Part shown: positions 23,263 through 34,637 of the stretch, one piece after another | Layout of the letters: every line of letters starts with the position of its first letter | Position numbering within the stretch: the first letter of the stretch is position 1 | NCBI GenBank assembly: GCA_965112735.1 | Contig: OZ218958.1 | Coordinates: 248,001-312,000 of the forward strand | DNA: 64,000 nt | Source: Phaeosaccion multiseriatum | Lineage: Eukaryota > Ochrophyta, other classes | Direction of reading: 5' to 3' | The notes under the pieces: model-generated | Database searches by the model: none | What the model was told of the DNA's origin: nothing | What the model saw: only the letters and a program-made list of their open reading frames with translations | Program-made: the position numbers and the translations under genes

Positions 23263-25970
23263 GCGGCAGTGGATGGCAGTGGATGGCTGTGGATGGCTGT
23301 GGATGGTAGTGGATAGCGGGGGCGGGCGAGACGTCTTTGCAAGCTCACACATACCTGTGGTCTGTGTATGGAAAGCCTCGTGAGAGTGAGGGTAGTGAGG
23401 GTAGTGAGGGTGGCACTCCTCTTGTACAAAGTAGAGAGATAAATGTTACGTTAACTTGTCGTTAACTTGTCACTTGCGGAAGTAATGAAACAAGTAGTAG
23501 GGTATAGGGCATACGATAGAGGGGTTGCAGAAGGGATCAATCCACACAGACACACAAACGGTAACTCAAAATGAAAAGAGATGTTTGGTTTTCTCATTGA
23601 GAAGCAGAGGCAAGTGCTTGCTGCCTCTCCTGTGTATGCATTTGCTTTGCTAGGGGTTGTGACGTGTGGATAGCGCCACCAGCAGCAGCTGGTGATACAG
23701 CAGCACCAGCGCCAGGTGTGATAGCAGCCAGCGCAGACTGCCTTTGTTGCGTTGCAAACTCTTTTCGAGGTGCCTTCACGTTCATTTTGGGTGTCCAAAT
23801 GTGTTGTCCTTTATTTGCATGTCATCCATTGTGGGACAAACGCTCACTAGACTCACCAACTGCACGTGTCTCCTCACATCTCACTCACACTACATAACAC
23901 ACTCACACTATAACTAACACACCCACACAAATGCACCACTCTCACACAAATGCACCACTCTCACACAATCCCCTCCCACAAAAACACCACTACATAACTA
24001 ACACACTCTCAACTATATAACTAACACACTCACAAATGCAACGCTGCATAACTAACACACACACTAACGCACTGAAGCACTCATGCTAAACATGGAAGCT
24101 TGTCATGAACTGACTGCACCTCGACGAGTCTCTCTCTATCCTCAGTACCGTATTCCGCTCCTGTCTAGCATCAGTACTATGGCCGACCCCACCCCGCATT
24201 CCCCAACGTCACATAAACCCTTCCATCCACTGCCATCGCTCACCAAAGAGAGGCCTGTTACGTCCTCTCTTTGGTGCGTGCGTGCGAGGCGTGAGTGTCA
24301 CTTCGTCTCTCTTTCTGCTCTTCCCCTCTTGTCCCCTCTTCCACCCACGTATACTCAACTCTACCACACATACCACTCACGAATATTGCTTCACCGCTTC
24401 TCCTCCTCATCGTCCACCCACTTTATTTTGTTTTATTCATTTTTGTTACCTTTTTTACTAATTGCTGCAAAATTCCCCCAAAAAACTGACCCGTATGCTC
24501 GAAAATACTTCCCCCACGAGGCGAACCCCCTCCCTCGTTGCCCATTGGTGTCCACTCTCGCTCTCCTCTCGGCCCCCTCGTCTCCGTCTCCCTTGCGGTC
24601 TTCTCAAGGTTTCCCGCAGGAAATGCGCTGAACGAGTCTACTACAATGTGCGCTTCCTCCTCCTCCTCCTCCCCCCCCTCCTCTTCCTCCTCCTCCTCCT
24701 CCTCCTCCTCCTCCTCCTCCTCCTCCTCCTCCTCCTCCTCCTCCTCCTCCTCCTCCTCCTCCTCCTCCTCCTCCTCCTCCTCCTCCTCCTCCTCCTCCTC
24801 CTCCTCCTCCTCCTCCTCCTCCTCCTCCTCCTCCTCCTCCTCCTCCTCCTCCTCCTCCTCCTCCTCCTCCTCCTCCTCCTCCTCCTCCTCCTCCTCCTCC
24901 TCCTCCTCCTCCTCCTCCTCCTCCTCCTCCTCCTCCTCCTCCTCCTCCTCCTCCTCCTCCTCCTCCTCCTCCTCCTCCTCCTCCTCCTCCTCCTCCTCCT
25001 CCTCCTCCTCCTCCTCCTCCTCCTCTTCCTCCTCCTCTGTGGCACTTCTTCTCACTTCGCCACCCCTCTGGTCACGGTGTGAAACACGCCAAGGTTGTGC
25101 TCCTGCTCTGCCCCCGACCCACGCTCCCTTTCATCCTGCATGCTTGGTGTATGCTGTGTGCTGTATCACCAACTGCTCCGTCACTGACGCAAGTCGTTCG
25201 TCTCATCCTCTCGTCTTCCTTCCCTGCCGCTTCTACCGTCGATGATCTGCTTAGTCCTTCTGAGTCCATTCCCCCCTGCTATTCGCCTCGCCCTTAGCAT
25301 CTTCTTGCACATCTCCTCTTCCTCCCCCTCCTCCTCTTCCATCTCTTCTCTCTTCTTCGTCTCCCCTGTCTCCTCCATCTCCTCCGCCTCCTTTGTCTTC
25401 TCCTCTTCATTCTCCTCCTCCTCCTCCCCCTCCTCCTCCTCCTCCTCCTCTCTCTCCTCCGTCTTCTTCTCCTCCTCTTCCCTCTCCTTCTCCTCCTTCT
25501 CCTCCCTCTCCTCCATCTTCTTCTCCTCCTCCTCCTCCTCCTCTCCTCCTCCTCCTTCTTGCTCTCCTTCTCCTCCTTCTCCTCCTTCTCCTCCTTCTCC
25601 TCCGTCTTCTTCTCCTCATCCTCCTCATCCTCCTCCTCCTCATCCTCCTCCTTCTGCGCGCCAAGCCGTCCGCCCCCGCCGAGATTGTGCACTTCTAAGC
25701 CAAAGGGTGATCCGACGAGGGGCTCAGACCGGATGGGGGCTTTCGGCGGACCACCCGCATGCATGGTGGCGGTAGAGCGCTGACCACGAGACCACGGGTC
25801 CTGCGTGCGGGAGTGTGTGGGTGTGCGCGTGCGAAAAAAAGAAAGGAGACGTTCCATTCAATAGGGGGAGGGGGGTGGTTTCGGTGTGACGCGAATCTGT
25901 GAGTGAGTGTGTGTCTGTGTGTGTCTATGTACGTGTATGTGTATGTGTATGTGTGAGACGCAAACGAAAG
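23263..25970. other. Repeat-rich intergenic region
   Basis: No gene recognised. After the CCA enzyme stop there are five decayed tandem copies of motif B (GGCAGTGGATGG type, 23264-23315). Motif A copies lie at 23683-23707 (plus orientation) and 25159-25178 (reverse). ACACTAACACAC-type decayed repeats occupy about 23870-24075, and the very long TCC array follows. Long open frames over the arrays are artefacts of the trinucleotide period. Confidence 0.6.
24655..25037. repeat. Very long (TCC)n microsatellite, about 380 bp
   Basis: Almost uninterrupted TCC (GGA on the other strand) with over 100 units, open in every frame as Ser, Leu or Pro on one strand and Glu, Gly or Arg on the other. A more degenerate TCC/TCT tract continues at about 25313-25660. 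It is a homopurine-homopyrimidine mirror repeat able to form triplex DNA. Confidence 0.97.
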
Positions 25971-26240
25971 TCATGAATCAAGCAACAGACCAACTTCTTC
26001 CGCCCAGCAGAGAGACGCACTCACAATGGGCAGGGACGAGCGACGCGACGACCCAGCGCATGGGGTGGCGTCGGAGTCGGTCTCCTCCTCATCCCCCTCC
26101 GTGTCCCACAGCCCTCCCCAGAACACGTGCTGATACCCCGCCAACATGTCTGCAGTACCGGGCCTCAGTGGGGCGTCCAAGTCTACAGTCAGCCCCTCCA
26201 AGTGCGCCGGGAGCGACCTACTCCTTGTAGAACGTGCAGA
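25971..26240 (-). CDS. Possible coding fragment, function unknown
   Basis: At the end of a 351-codon minus-strand ORF, most of which is CA-repeat translation, the last roughly 80 residues look protein-like: HLEGLTVDLDAPLRPGTAD, then DMLAGYQHVFWGGLWDTEG, then an acidic EGDEEETDSDATP stretch and a stop. An AG acceptor-like site lies upstream (CTACAAGGAG near 26222). It may be the last exon of a gene whose other exons I cannot place, or chance. The repeat-derived upstream part should not be taken as coding. Confidence 0.25.
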   Translation of the reverse strand, partial: SARSTRSRSLPAHLEGLTVDLDAPLRPGTADMLAGYQHVFWGGLWDTEGDEEETDSDATPCAGSSRRSSLPIVSASLCWAEEVGLLLDS

Positions 26241-26464
26241 CCGGGTGGTGCCAACGCTGCTGCCAACGCTGCTGGCGCGGAGGGTGGGTTCCAGCCCCTG
26301 AGGGCTGAGCCACAAGTGAACGGGGAAAGTTCTCTTTCTCGCAGACCTGCCGCGACTGCTGAGGGAGGAGGGAGGAGGGAATGGGGTCCGTGGGCTGAGC
26401 CACTCAGGGCGGGAGCCGCGGCGCCGTGACGGTCTACGTGGTCGCGCTGTGTGTGTTTGCGTGT

Positions 26465-26506
<42 letters not shown>

Positions 26507-27197
26507 ATGTGCGTGTGTGTGTGTTTGCATGTGCGTGTGTGTGTGCGTGTGTGTGTTTGTGTGTGTGTGCGCGTGCGTGCGCGTACGTGCGTGTGTGTGT
26601 GTGTGCGTGCGTGGGCGTGTGTGTATGGTCGTGAAAGACGGCGTGTGGAGGGATGGCGTGATACGCAGGACAGGAGGAGCAGCGAAAGAAGAGGATTAGA
26701 CATGTCTTACAAACAATGGTGGGACTCAGCATTGCATAGGCAATTGGAAGGAAAGCCCAGCGGAAGGGCAGTGACTTCACCCAAGGGAGGAGGAGAGGCA
26801 GGCAGAGGGCGTATTGCTTCTTACATGGGGGGACTATGGGCGGAACGGGAGGCGGCGCGACGCAGAGCTGGCAGAGGCGCCCCGCGATGCAGTCGGCCAC
26901 GGAACATACCACGGAAGGGGAAGCTGCCCTTGACCCAACCGATGGCGAGGGGGTGCTTCCCGAGACGGGCCACTCCAAGTGGATGCAGAGGTGAAGTAGA
27001 AACCATACAGAGGGAAGGATACACAAAGGACTTGGGGAGGACGGAGGGAGGGAGGAAAGGAGGGAGGGGGGGAGGGAGAGAGGTGGGTGAGTGTCAGGTG
27101 GCTAGATATTACAGCAGTCTGCAACTCATACCCTCTCTCCATCTCCCTCCCTCCCTCCCTCCTTCCATCGCTCTCCCTCCCTCCCGCCCTCCCTCCC
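26241..27197. other. Spacer with a long (GT)n tract
   Basis: GT/GTGC dinucleotide repeats occupy about 26445-26630. The rest (26640-27100) is unremarkable, with GGGA/GGGAGG runs near 27040-27080. No gene is identified. The large minus-strand ORF across it is repeat-driven. Confidence 0.4.
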
Positions 27198-29459
27198 TCA
27201 CATGATCAAGAATGAGAGCGAAATGTCCCGTCCAAGCGCAGCAGATACAGCGTAGAGGAGCATTAGCAGTGAAGAGACTCCCCCGTAGACGGCGCCCGCC
27301 AGCACCAGCACTTTGAAGGTTCTGCGAGCCCCGCGTGCTCCACGACTGAGCGGGCCGCCGCTGGCCTCTACATCTTCCGTTCGCTTCTGAAGCAAGGCAA
27401 GCAAGCCCGCTTGCCATTTGTGGTCTATGTCGGCCTCTACCCATGCCTGGTGAGCCTCCTCCGCCAGTTGCCCTCTTTCATGAGCTGTTGCAGCCCTTTC
27501 CAACCGCTCAGCCTCTTCAGTCTGCAGCCGTCTCTCATTGGCCTCTTGAGCCTTCTTTTGTCTCTCAGCCTCTTCAGCCTTCAGCACTATCAGCCTAGTC
27601 TCTTTTTTCTGAATTGGATTCAAAGCCGTCGGTCCAACCGTGGTGCCTCCGGCAGTGGAGCAACTCGCCACTGAGGATCGGGGGGGCGACTCGACGGGTC
27701 CGCGCCGGGACTGAAAACGTCCAGAACGGCGGCCGATAGACTGGTCTGGCAACTTCTGAGTAACGTCCCGGTCCTCCCACCGCTCGATAGTCCCCTCGTC
27801 TTGCTCTACCACCCGGCCTTCTCCTCCCCCCTCCGCTTCTTCATAGGGCCACCATTCTGCAGCTGCTGGGGCTCCAAATCCGGGCTCCGACAGTTGCCGC
27901 GTCTCTTCATCTCCACCTGTTGCATTGGTCCCGTGGCCACTGCTTCCAATGCGGCTCATATTATTGAGGCTCCCACTTGGGGCCATGGTGCCCACGCTCT
28001 CCCCTTCTCTCTCCCCTATCCCCGAGTCTTCCAGTCCGGGTTCCGATGGTGGCTGAGTCTCCTCTCCATCTCCACCTGTACTCCCATGCCCACTGCTGCC
28101 AAGGCCGCTCAAATTGCTGGAGCTGCGGCGCGACCTGCTTCCGTCGGGACTGGCATTGCCGCTCCTCGAACTGCCTGCATTGTTGTGACGACGCCGACTG
28201 CCTGCCTCCTGTACCGCTTCCATTCCTATGGCTGTTAAAGCTGCTTGCGCTGCTGCTCGTGCTGCCGTTTCCATGGCTTCTGCCGCTTGGGCTGCTGCTC
28301 GTTCTGCCCGTGCATGCTCCTCCACCGCCGCTGCTGCTGCGTCCGACACATGGATCGCCTCGTTCGCCGCGTGTGCCGCTACTATCGCTGCAGTCGCCCT
28401 TGAGCTCACATGTCTCTCCGCGACTCGCACCTCGGCCTTAGCTGCCTTCTTCGCCTCCGCCTGCGCGGTCTCGACAGCCTCCAGCCTCTGCAGAAAAGCA
28501 CGTGCGATGAGGACCAGCACGGCCGAGCAGCACATGTGGAGCAACGCAAAATCAATAGCCACAATGGCGTAGGCCACGGTCAGCCGCCCCCGAGCCACAA
28601 CGATGACGGCCGCTGCAAGCAGGGGCAGGCAAAAGATGACAAGAAGGAGCGCGTGTCTAGCGCCGGATATGTAGGCGATGAGGAAGGCTACGCGGGAGTT
28701 GGCCGGGATGGAGCAGAAGTCCAAGCTGCGCACCCAGCGGGAGGGGGGGGTGGAACAACAAGAAAGAGGGTATGAGTAGGATACTCAGTCAGTCCATCAG
28801 TCCAGCAACTAAGAAAGTCCAAGCGAGGCACAGAGACATTCTCTCCCACCCCCCTCCCCCTCCCAGCCTCCAATCTCTCAACCTCCGCACTCCCTCCCCC
28901 CCTCCCCTGAGACGTGAATGCCCGCCCCCGACACTTACGTGGCCAGCCACAAGTCCACCACGAGCATGAAATCGACGACAGCAAAGCTCAAGGCCCAGAG
29001 CAGCTCCACCGCTAGCCAGCGTCGCGCAGTCCCCACATCGCCAGAGCTGTCTTGGGTGGGGGCTGAGGAAGTGGACAAGATCGACAGCATAGACATGAAG
29101 TGGACGGCGGTGAAGAGAGCCCAGAGGAAAGTCGCAAGCTTGAGCTGGGTCCGAAGCTTGTTGCGCCGCTCGCGTCTGCGCTTGTCGGCCGCTGCTGCAG
29201 CTGCTGCAGCTGCCTCTTGTGGTCCCACCGCACGCGAGGGTTCGTGAATGGGGGCACTGTGAGATGAAGACGCGGTGCTCTGTTGCGAGCGGTTGAAGAA
29301 GAGGTTGAGAAGGCGGTGCGTTCGGTGGGAGCTTGGGCCATCATCGATGTCACTTGTCCCGCCGCTGCAGATGCAACAGAGGCAGAGGAGCAGGAGCGTG
29401 GACAAGGCGGCCGCTATCGCACTTGTCGCGAAAGACTCTTCCACGGTCGACGAGGTCAT
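27198..29459 (-). CDS. Multi-pass membrane protein with Ala-rich helical and Ser/Gly-rich loop regions
   Basis: Family not recognised. Two exons. The upstream exon starts at the ATG at 29459 (MTSSTVEESFATSAIAAALS) or less likely at 29564, and runs to a GTAAGT donor near 28935. The second starts after GGTGCGCAG near 28714 and ends at 27198. The join reads WLAT|LDFCSIP in frame. Hydrophobic segments: AIAAALSTLLLLCLCCICS, FLWALFTAVHFMSMLSIL, LLWALSFAVVDFMLVVDLWL, LLLVIFCLPLLAAAVIVVA, YAIVAIDFALLHMCCSAVLV and, near the C-terminus, VLVLAGAVYGGVSSLLMLLYAV. Between the fifth and last lies a roughly 90-residue Ala-rich heptad-like region (EAKKAAKAEVRVAERH...), then a low-complexity Ser/Gly loop and a charged coiled coil (KAEEAERQKKAQEANERR). 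About 680 residues in all. The helical parts suggest oligomerisation; transport or scaffolding cannot be decided. Confidence 0.65.
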
Positions 29460-30531
29460 CTCTCCTGCGGCCGTGCGCGTGCGCGTGGGTGAGGAGGAGG
29501 AGGGAGGAGGAAGCGTGGGAGAGGGGGAAAGGATGAGAAGAGATGGGAAAAGAGGAGCGAACACTCTGGGCCAATCCTACGACCCCTGCAGCAGGGAATA
29601 GATTCTTTCTCCACCCCTAGAGTGCGTAAGTAACACAAAGATAGGGGAAGGGAGAGACGTAGCGAGGCACAAGAGAGAACGCGCCAAGCACCTCGTAAAG
29701 GCAGCAGCAGCCTCATCGCAACTTCCCCACATCACATCACAGCCCACCCACACAGCCCCTCCTTGCGGCATTCCACCTCCTCTACCCCTTGCAATGCGGT
29801 ACCGACCTGCGCCGCGGACCCAGCGGAGGGTCCGTAGCGAGGGTCCGGCGCGGGAAGGCTCGGATTGGTTTGCGTCGACGGGAAGGCCCGCTGGCTGCGT
29901 TCGAGCTACACGCCGCCCACGTGACCTCCGAGATGAGCCGCTCGGTAGTGCGCTGAGGGGGCGGAGAGGAGTTTGGTATACTTCTGTCGTTCCGCAGGCG
30001 AGAAGGAAGGTCAGGAGCAGCAGCGGACGGTGGAGTTCTCAACGGGGGGGGAAGCTCAAAAGAAAAAAGGAGGGGGCTCCCTCTCCCAGAAGTGCTTTAT
30101 CTAATCGATGAATGGCATGCTCTGTACCTGTTAGATGGAGGGGTGCTCCCGCAAAGTCATGCCGAAGACGATGGGCCCATAGGCATGCTGGGCCTGTTTG
30201 GCGCGTTTCCCGCCAGCCAGGCCGAACCAACGAAAAGTAAGAAGCGGGGCCGCAGGCCGAGCAAAGACGCACCACAGATCAGGAGAGTAGTACGGAACCT
30301 CTGTGTGGGTAGTCTCACTTCGACAGGCCCTTCCTGCTCACTCAACAAGAAAAGTTTGGCATACCCCTAAAAGCCAAAAAGGGGATATCAAAAGGGAGCC
30401 AGCGAGACATGAGATACGTCCAACTGGCGACGACCCCGAGGACCAACACGTAAGGGCGTTGGCCCCCTCCCTCGTCCAACCCCCACTTATTTACCGTTGC
30501 CATGCACAGGGCCTGAAGCGGGTGCTCTGCC
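29460..30531. other. Spacer with a weak AT-hook-like ORF
   Basis: A 92-codon plus-strand ORF (30092-30370) contains KSKKRGRRPSKDA, which resembles an AT-hook (RGRP-like core), but there is no other support and no clear splice sites. It could be an exon of an unseen gene or chance. The rest of the interval holds no recognisable gene. It includes the presumed promoter of the SCYL-like gene starting at 30532. Confidence 0.3.
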
Positions 30532-33500
30532 ATGGGGAATACGGCCAGCTCTGGTCTACCTTTCGAGGTGGGCGATGAGGTAGTGGGCTTCGCCAACTAC
30601 GCTGGAGGATGCACGCCATGGAAGATGTACACCGGAAAACGCAAGGTTCGTGGGTGTGATTCTTTCTATCTAACGGGGGGGAGGGATCATGCCTTTGCTC
30701 GCAAGGTCCTTCCTGTCTCTTTGAGGGTGCTGAATCGCCTTGCTAGCTCCTTTCTTAGGCTTTCCCTGCGGACCCCTTCCCTGCCCCCCTTCTACCTCCT
30801 CCCATGCCTTGCCTCCCTTCATTCCTCCAGAGCGATGGCTCTGCGGTGTCCATCTTCCGGCTGGACAAGCAAGCCGTCGCCAACCCTGCCGCACTCGCCG
30901 CAGCGCAGGTAGGAACACTCACACACTCGTACACCTTACACCGCTGGGCAGGAACGAATTTCGTCTTCCCCCCTTCTGTCGCGTTGGACGTGCATATAGG
31001 CGCACCTCTCTTCCTCCCCTCTGCCGCGGCATGCCGCTCTCATGGATACCCCACTCTCAGCCCACCACCACCAACCCCACCACCACCTCACACACCCTCT
31101 GACTCACCCCCAACGCAGCACGCCATGACCGAGGCGCGCAAATTGCGACATCCCTTCATGCTGAGCTTCCTGGAGAGCGCGGACATGGAGACCGAAATGC
31201 TCCTCGCCACCGAGCACGTGGTCCCTCTGGCAGACTGGATGCACAGCAAGCGGTTTGAGAAGGGCACGGAGCAGCGAAGGGAAGACCAACTGGCGTGGGG
31301 TATGCACTGCGCACTTTCGGCGCTGAAATTCCTACACGAGGACTGCAAAATGGCCCACAGCAATATCTGCATGCAGAGCGTCTTTGTCACCCCGGGGGGC
31401 GATTGGAAAATCGGGGGTCTGGATCTGCTGGGGCCGCTAACCAGTGAGAGTGTAGGGTTGAGCCGCTCCAACACCGGACTGCAGCCGCAGCGCTTCCAGT
31501 CCCCCGAGCGGGTGTCCGGGCAGTGGGGCAATGACCATTTGGACAGTCACCCCATCCACTGCATGGACATGTGGGCACTCTGCGGGGTGCTGCAGCTCGT
31601 GTGTGAGGCTGGGGACGACGAGGATGAGGAGGGAGGGGGGGGGGGGACGAGGGGCAGAGAGAGGGGAGTGCCCGCTGCCCTGGACAAGTACATGCAGCGC
31701 ATGAAGGCTTCTCCGGCCAAGCGAAGGCCCACGGCGGGGCAGTACCTGCGCTGCGCCTTTGTGAAGCGTGCAGCGGTGGACAGGCTCAAGTTTCTCGCTG
31801 AGATTGCCATCAAGTCTGCCGCAGAGAGGCGAGTAGGCCTGGGTGTGGGTGTGGATGTGGGTGTGGGTGTGGGTGTGGGCGTGTACGTGCGCGTAGGCGT
31901 GAGGAGCACAGCACTCCCTTGTCCACCCAGGCAGGCAGCTCCAACTCTCTGTGTCACACACGCTCTCTGTCTGCCGGTCTCTTTCTGCCCGTCTTGTCTA
32001 TCTCCTGTCTCTCCTACTGCCTCGCTGCATGTCCAACCCATCGTTATCCATCTCACCCCACCTACCCCCCCCCTACCCCCCACCTCCCCCCCACCCCACC
32101 CCACCCAACAAACTTCCGAACCAACTGACCAACCAACCATCCACTGCCGTCCACGCACACCCCAGGGCGGCCTTTCTGGACGGGCTGAAAGTCGAGGACC
32201 TTCCCCGAGAGGCGAGGGAGCACAAGCTCGCAACGTTCCTCATCGCAGAGCTGGACAAGCTCATCGCTGCCTCCGGAACCGCAGGGGGCGCGGCGGTGAG
32301 GGCTGGGGTAGGTATGGCCCTACCGCATCTACTTGCCGTGGCCGGGGAAGTGGAGGACAATGTGTGGTTCGAGAGGCACTTACAGCCATTGCTAGTGGCC
32401 CTATTCGGCATCAACGATCGTGGGGTGCGGGTGTTGATGCTCTCCAAGCTTGATCTCTACGGGGGGCGTCTGAGCGAGGTCGCCGTGAACCAGGTACATG
32501 CATTGAGTGGGTCGGTTTGTGTCCCTCTCTCTTCCCTTTTGACTACCACCACGCTTACGCTATAGCCAGTCTCTTTCCTCCCTCCCTCTTCCTCCTCTTC
32601 TTTCCTCCTCCTCCTCTTCCTCCTCCGCATCCTCCTCCTCATCCTCCTCCTCCTCATCCTCCTCCTCCTCCTCCTCCTCCTCCTCCTCCTCCTCCTCCTC
32701 CTCCTCCTCCTCCTCCTCAGCCCACCCCAACCCAACCCACGCCCCCCAACACCAACCTCACCCCCCCCCCCATCCCCAACCTGCTACCCCCATCCCCTCT
32801 GCTCCAACAGATCTTCGAACCCCTGTGCGCAGGCTTCACAGACGCCGCCCCCGCCCTGCGTGAGATCACTCTCAAGAGCATGGTGACCCTGACGGACCGT
32901 CTCAACACCAGAAACCTTAACGACAAGCTCATAAGGCACCTCGGCAAGCTTCAGGCAAGGTGGTAGAGGAGAGGAGGGAGAGAGAGAGTGAGAGAGAGAG
33001 AGAGCGAGAGAGTGAGTGAGCCTGAGAGAGAGAAGGAAGAGGAGGAAGAAAGAGAAAGTCCTTGTCTTGCCTTTGCCTTCCCTTCCTTGCCATGCCTTTG
33101 CCTCGTCTTACGCCCACCTACCACCCACTACTGGTTCCTAACCATTCCTACCCTTGCACGCACCAGGCCGACCCCGAAGACTCTATCCGCACAAACTCCA
33201 TCATCTTCCTCGGCAAGATCGCCAAGCGGCTGCAGCCATCTGTGAGGGACAAGGTGCTTCTCCAGGCCTTCAGCAAGGGCATCAGGGACGCCTTCCCAGC
33301 GGCAAGGCTGGCCGGACTCAGGGCCACGGCCTCGTGTCAGGTGCGTGGGATGAGAGGGGTACAGGGGACATGAAACTGGACCTGAAACTGGGCAGCAGTC
33401 TGTGTGTCAGGCGTCAGGCGCTGGGCTGCTCGCTGCTCTCCGCCTCTCTGCCTTTGCCTACACCTTTTCCCATCCCCTCCCTCCCTCCATCCCTCCCTCC

Positions 33501-34637
33501 CCTCCCTCTCTCCCTCCATCCCCTCCCTCTCTCCCTCCCTCTCTCCCTCCCTCCCCTCCCTCCATCCCTCCATCCCTCCCTCCCCACCTCCCCCAGGAAT
33601 TCTTCGAGCCTAGAGACGTGTGCACCCGTGTGCTTCCATCTGTCATGCCGTGCCTTCTCGACCCCACGTCCACGGCGGTGCGAGTGGCGGCTTTTGCTTG
33701 CGTAGACACGTATATGGGCACGTTGAGAGAGCAATCCGATGCTATGCAGAGGGAGGAGGAGGCCCGGCGGAGGCAGAGGGAGGAGGAGGAGGGGAGGAGG
33801 ATGCAAGACCAACACATGCAATTTAGTGGTGGTGAGGGAGGAGGAGGGGGGGGGGGAGGCTATAACTATAGTGGTGGTGGTGCGGGTGGTGGGGGTAGTA
33901 AGTCAGGGAAGGGGGAGGGGGAGTCCGGCGCGGGGTGGGGCAGCTGGGCGCTGGGCAAGATCTCCGCCACGCTCGTCGCTTCGGCTGTTGCGGAGGGGCC
34001 CATGGGAGGGGTGGGGTCAACCCCAGGGACGGGGGTTCAGCAGCAGCAGTTGGTGATACAGCGGCAGGACAGTGGGTACGCTGTGGAGCAGCAAAATGGA
34101 GAACCTGGTGTAGAAGGGGCGAAAGGGAGAGGAGGAGGAGGAGGAGGAGGAGGAGGAGGAGGAGGAGGAGGAGCAGCGGACGGCTGGGGAGACGACGACG
34201 GTCTTGATGGCGATGTGGGTGGGATGGCAGTGGATGGCGGCCACGGGGGGGCTCAAGGAGGTGGGGGCAGGGCGGGGGGAGCAGCGGCCCCAGGGGGGGG
34301 AGTGGCCCCAGGGGGGGCAGAGACAGCGGAGGACAGAGCTCTGAAGCGTGAGAAGAGGAGACTCGAAATGGACAAGCGCAAGGCAGAGCGTGCGGCCGCC
34401 AGGGAGGCTGCAGCAGCTGGTGATACAGCAGTTGGTGGTTCGGCTGTCAAACTGTCGGGCATGAAGCTGAAGGGGCGGAAGGGCAGTGCCGGTGGGGCGC
34501 TGAAGATCGGCTTGAGTGGTGGGACGGGCAAAGACTCTACTGCTGCTGTATCACCAACTGCTGCTGCTGCTGCTGCTGCTGCTCCTGCCACCGCTGCCGA
34601 CGGGTGGGGGGACGACGAGTGGGGGGACGGCTTATGA
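30532..34637 (+). CDS. SCYL1-like pseudokinase with HEAT repeats
   Basis: Exon 1 (30532-30645) begins MGNTASS, an N-myristoylation-type start, followed by LPFEVGDEV. Exon 2 starts at 30831 (SDGSAVSIFRLDK). The kinase-like domain has degenerate catalytic motifs: AHSNICMQSVFV where HRD...N is expected and IGGLDLLG in place of DFG, so it is very probably inactive, as in SCYL proteins. HEAT-type helices follow (FLIAELDKLI; DNVWFERHLQPLLVALFG; IFEPLCAGFTDAAPALREI; DSIRTNSIIFLGKIAKRL; EFFEPRDVCTRVLPSVMPCL). The C-terminus has a charged coiled coil (KREKRRLEMDKRKAERAAA) and ends ADGWGDDEWGDGL. SCYL1 proteins act in Golgi-ER COPI traffic and tRNA export; this is inferred here. Two introns appear to use GC donors (31829 and 32955). 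Three copies of motif A lie in the low-complexity C-terminal exon. Confidence 0.9.
31829..32165 (+). other. Apparent GC-AG intron
   Basis: The donor reads GAGAG|GCGAGT and the acceptor CCCCAG|GGCGGCC. This split restores frame (AAER|AAFLDGL), continuing the alignment-like SCYL helical region. The nearest GT (in GCGAGTAGG) would put the next exon out of frame. The intron contains GGGTGT repeats and a long pyrimidine tract. Confidence 0.7.
32640..32720. repeat. (TCC)n tract in an intron of the SCYL-like gene
   Basis: TCC/TCA trinucleotide run, pure from about 32658, upstream of the exon that begins IFEPLCAGF. Confidence 0.9.
32955..33166 (+). other. Second apparent GC-AG intron
   Basis: The donor is CTTCAG|GCAAGG and the acceptor CACCAG|GCCGAC. 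The spliced product reads HLGKLQ|ADPEDSIRTNS, matching the expected SCYL1 helix-turn (LQ...IR.N). The GT four bases further on (AAG|GTGG) would break the frame. Confidence 0.75.
34043..34566 (+). repeat. Three motif A copies within one SCYL exon
   Basis: Copies at 34043-34063 (CAGCAGCAGTTGGTGATACA, read as QQQLVIQ), 34411-34432 (GCAGCTGGTGATACAGCAGT, read as AAGDTAV) and, inverted, 34541-34566 (TGCTGCTGTATCACCAACTG, read as AAVSPTAA). The same DNA word is therefore translated three different ways in one protein. Confidence 0.9.

Noticed and set aside
24423-25245. Very long ORFs on both strands (poly-Ser, poly-Glu, poly-Arg, poly-Leu)
   Set aside because: They are translations of the trinucleotide TCC array in every frame, with no gene-like sequence around them.
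25700-25815. tRNA-like segment on the minus strand (GTGGTCTCGTGGTCAGCGC)
   Set aside because: The first part resembles a tRNA A box, but the D-stem does not pair, there is no GTTCGAATCC-type B box, and no anticodon arm can be drawn.
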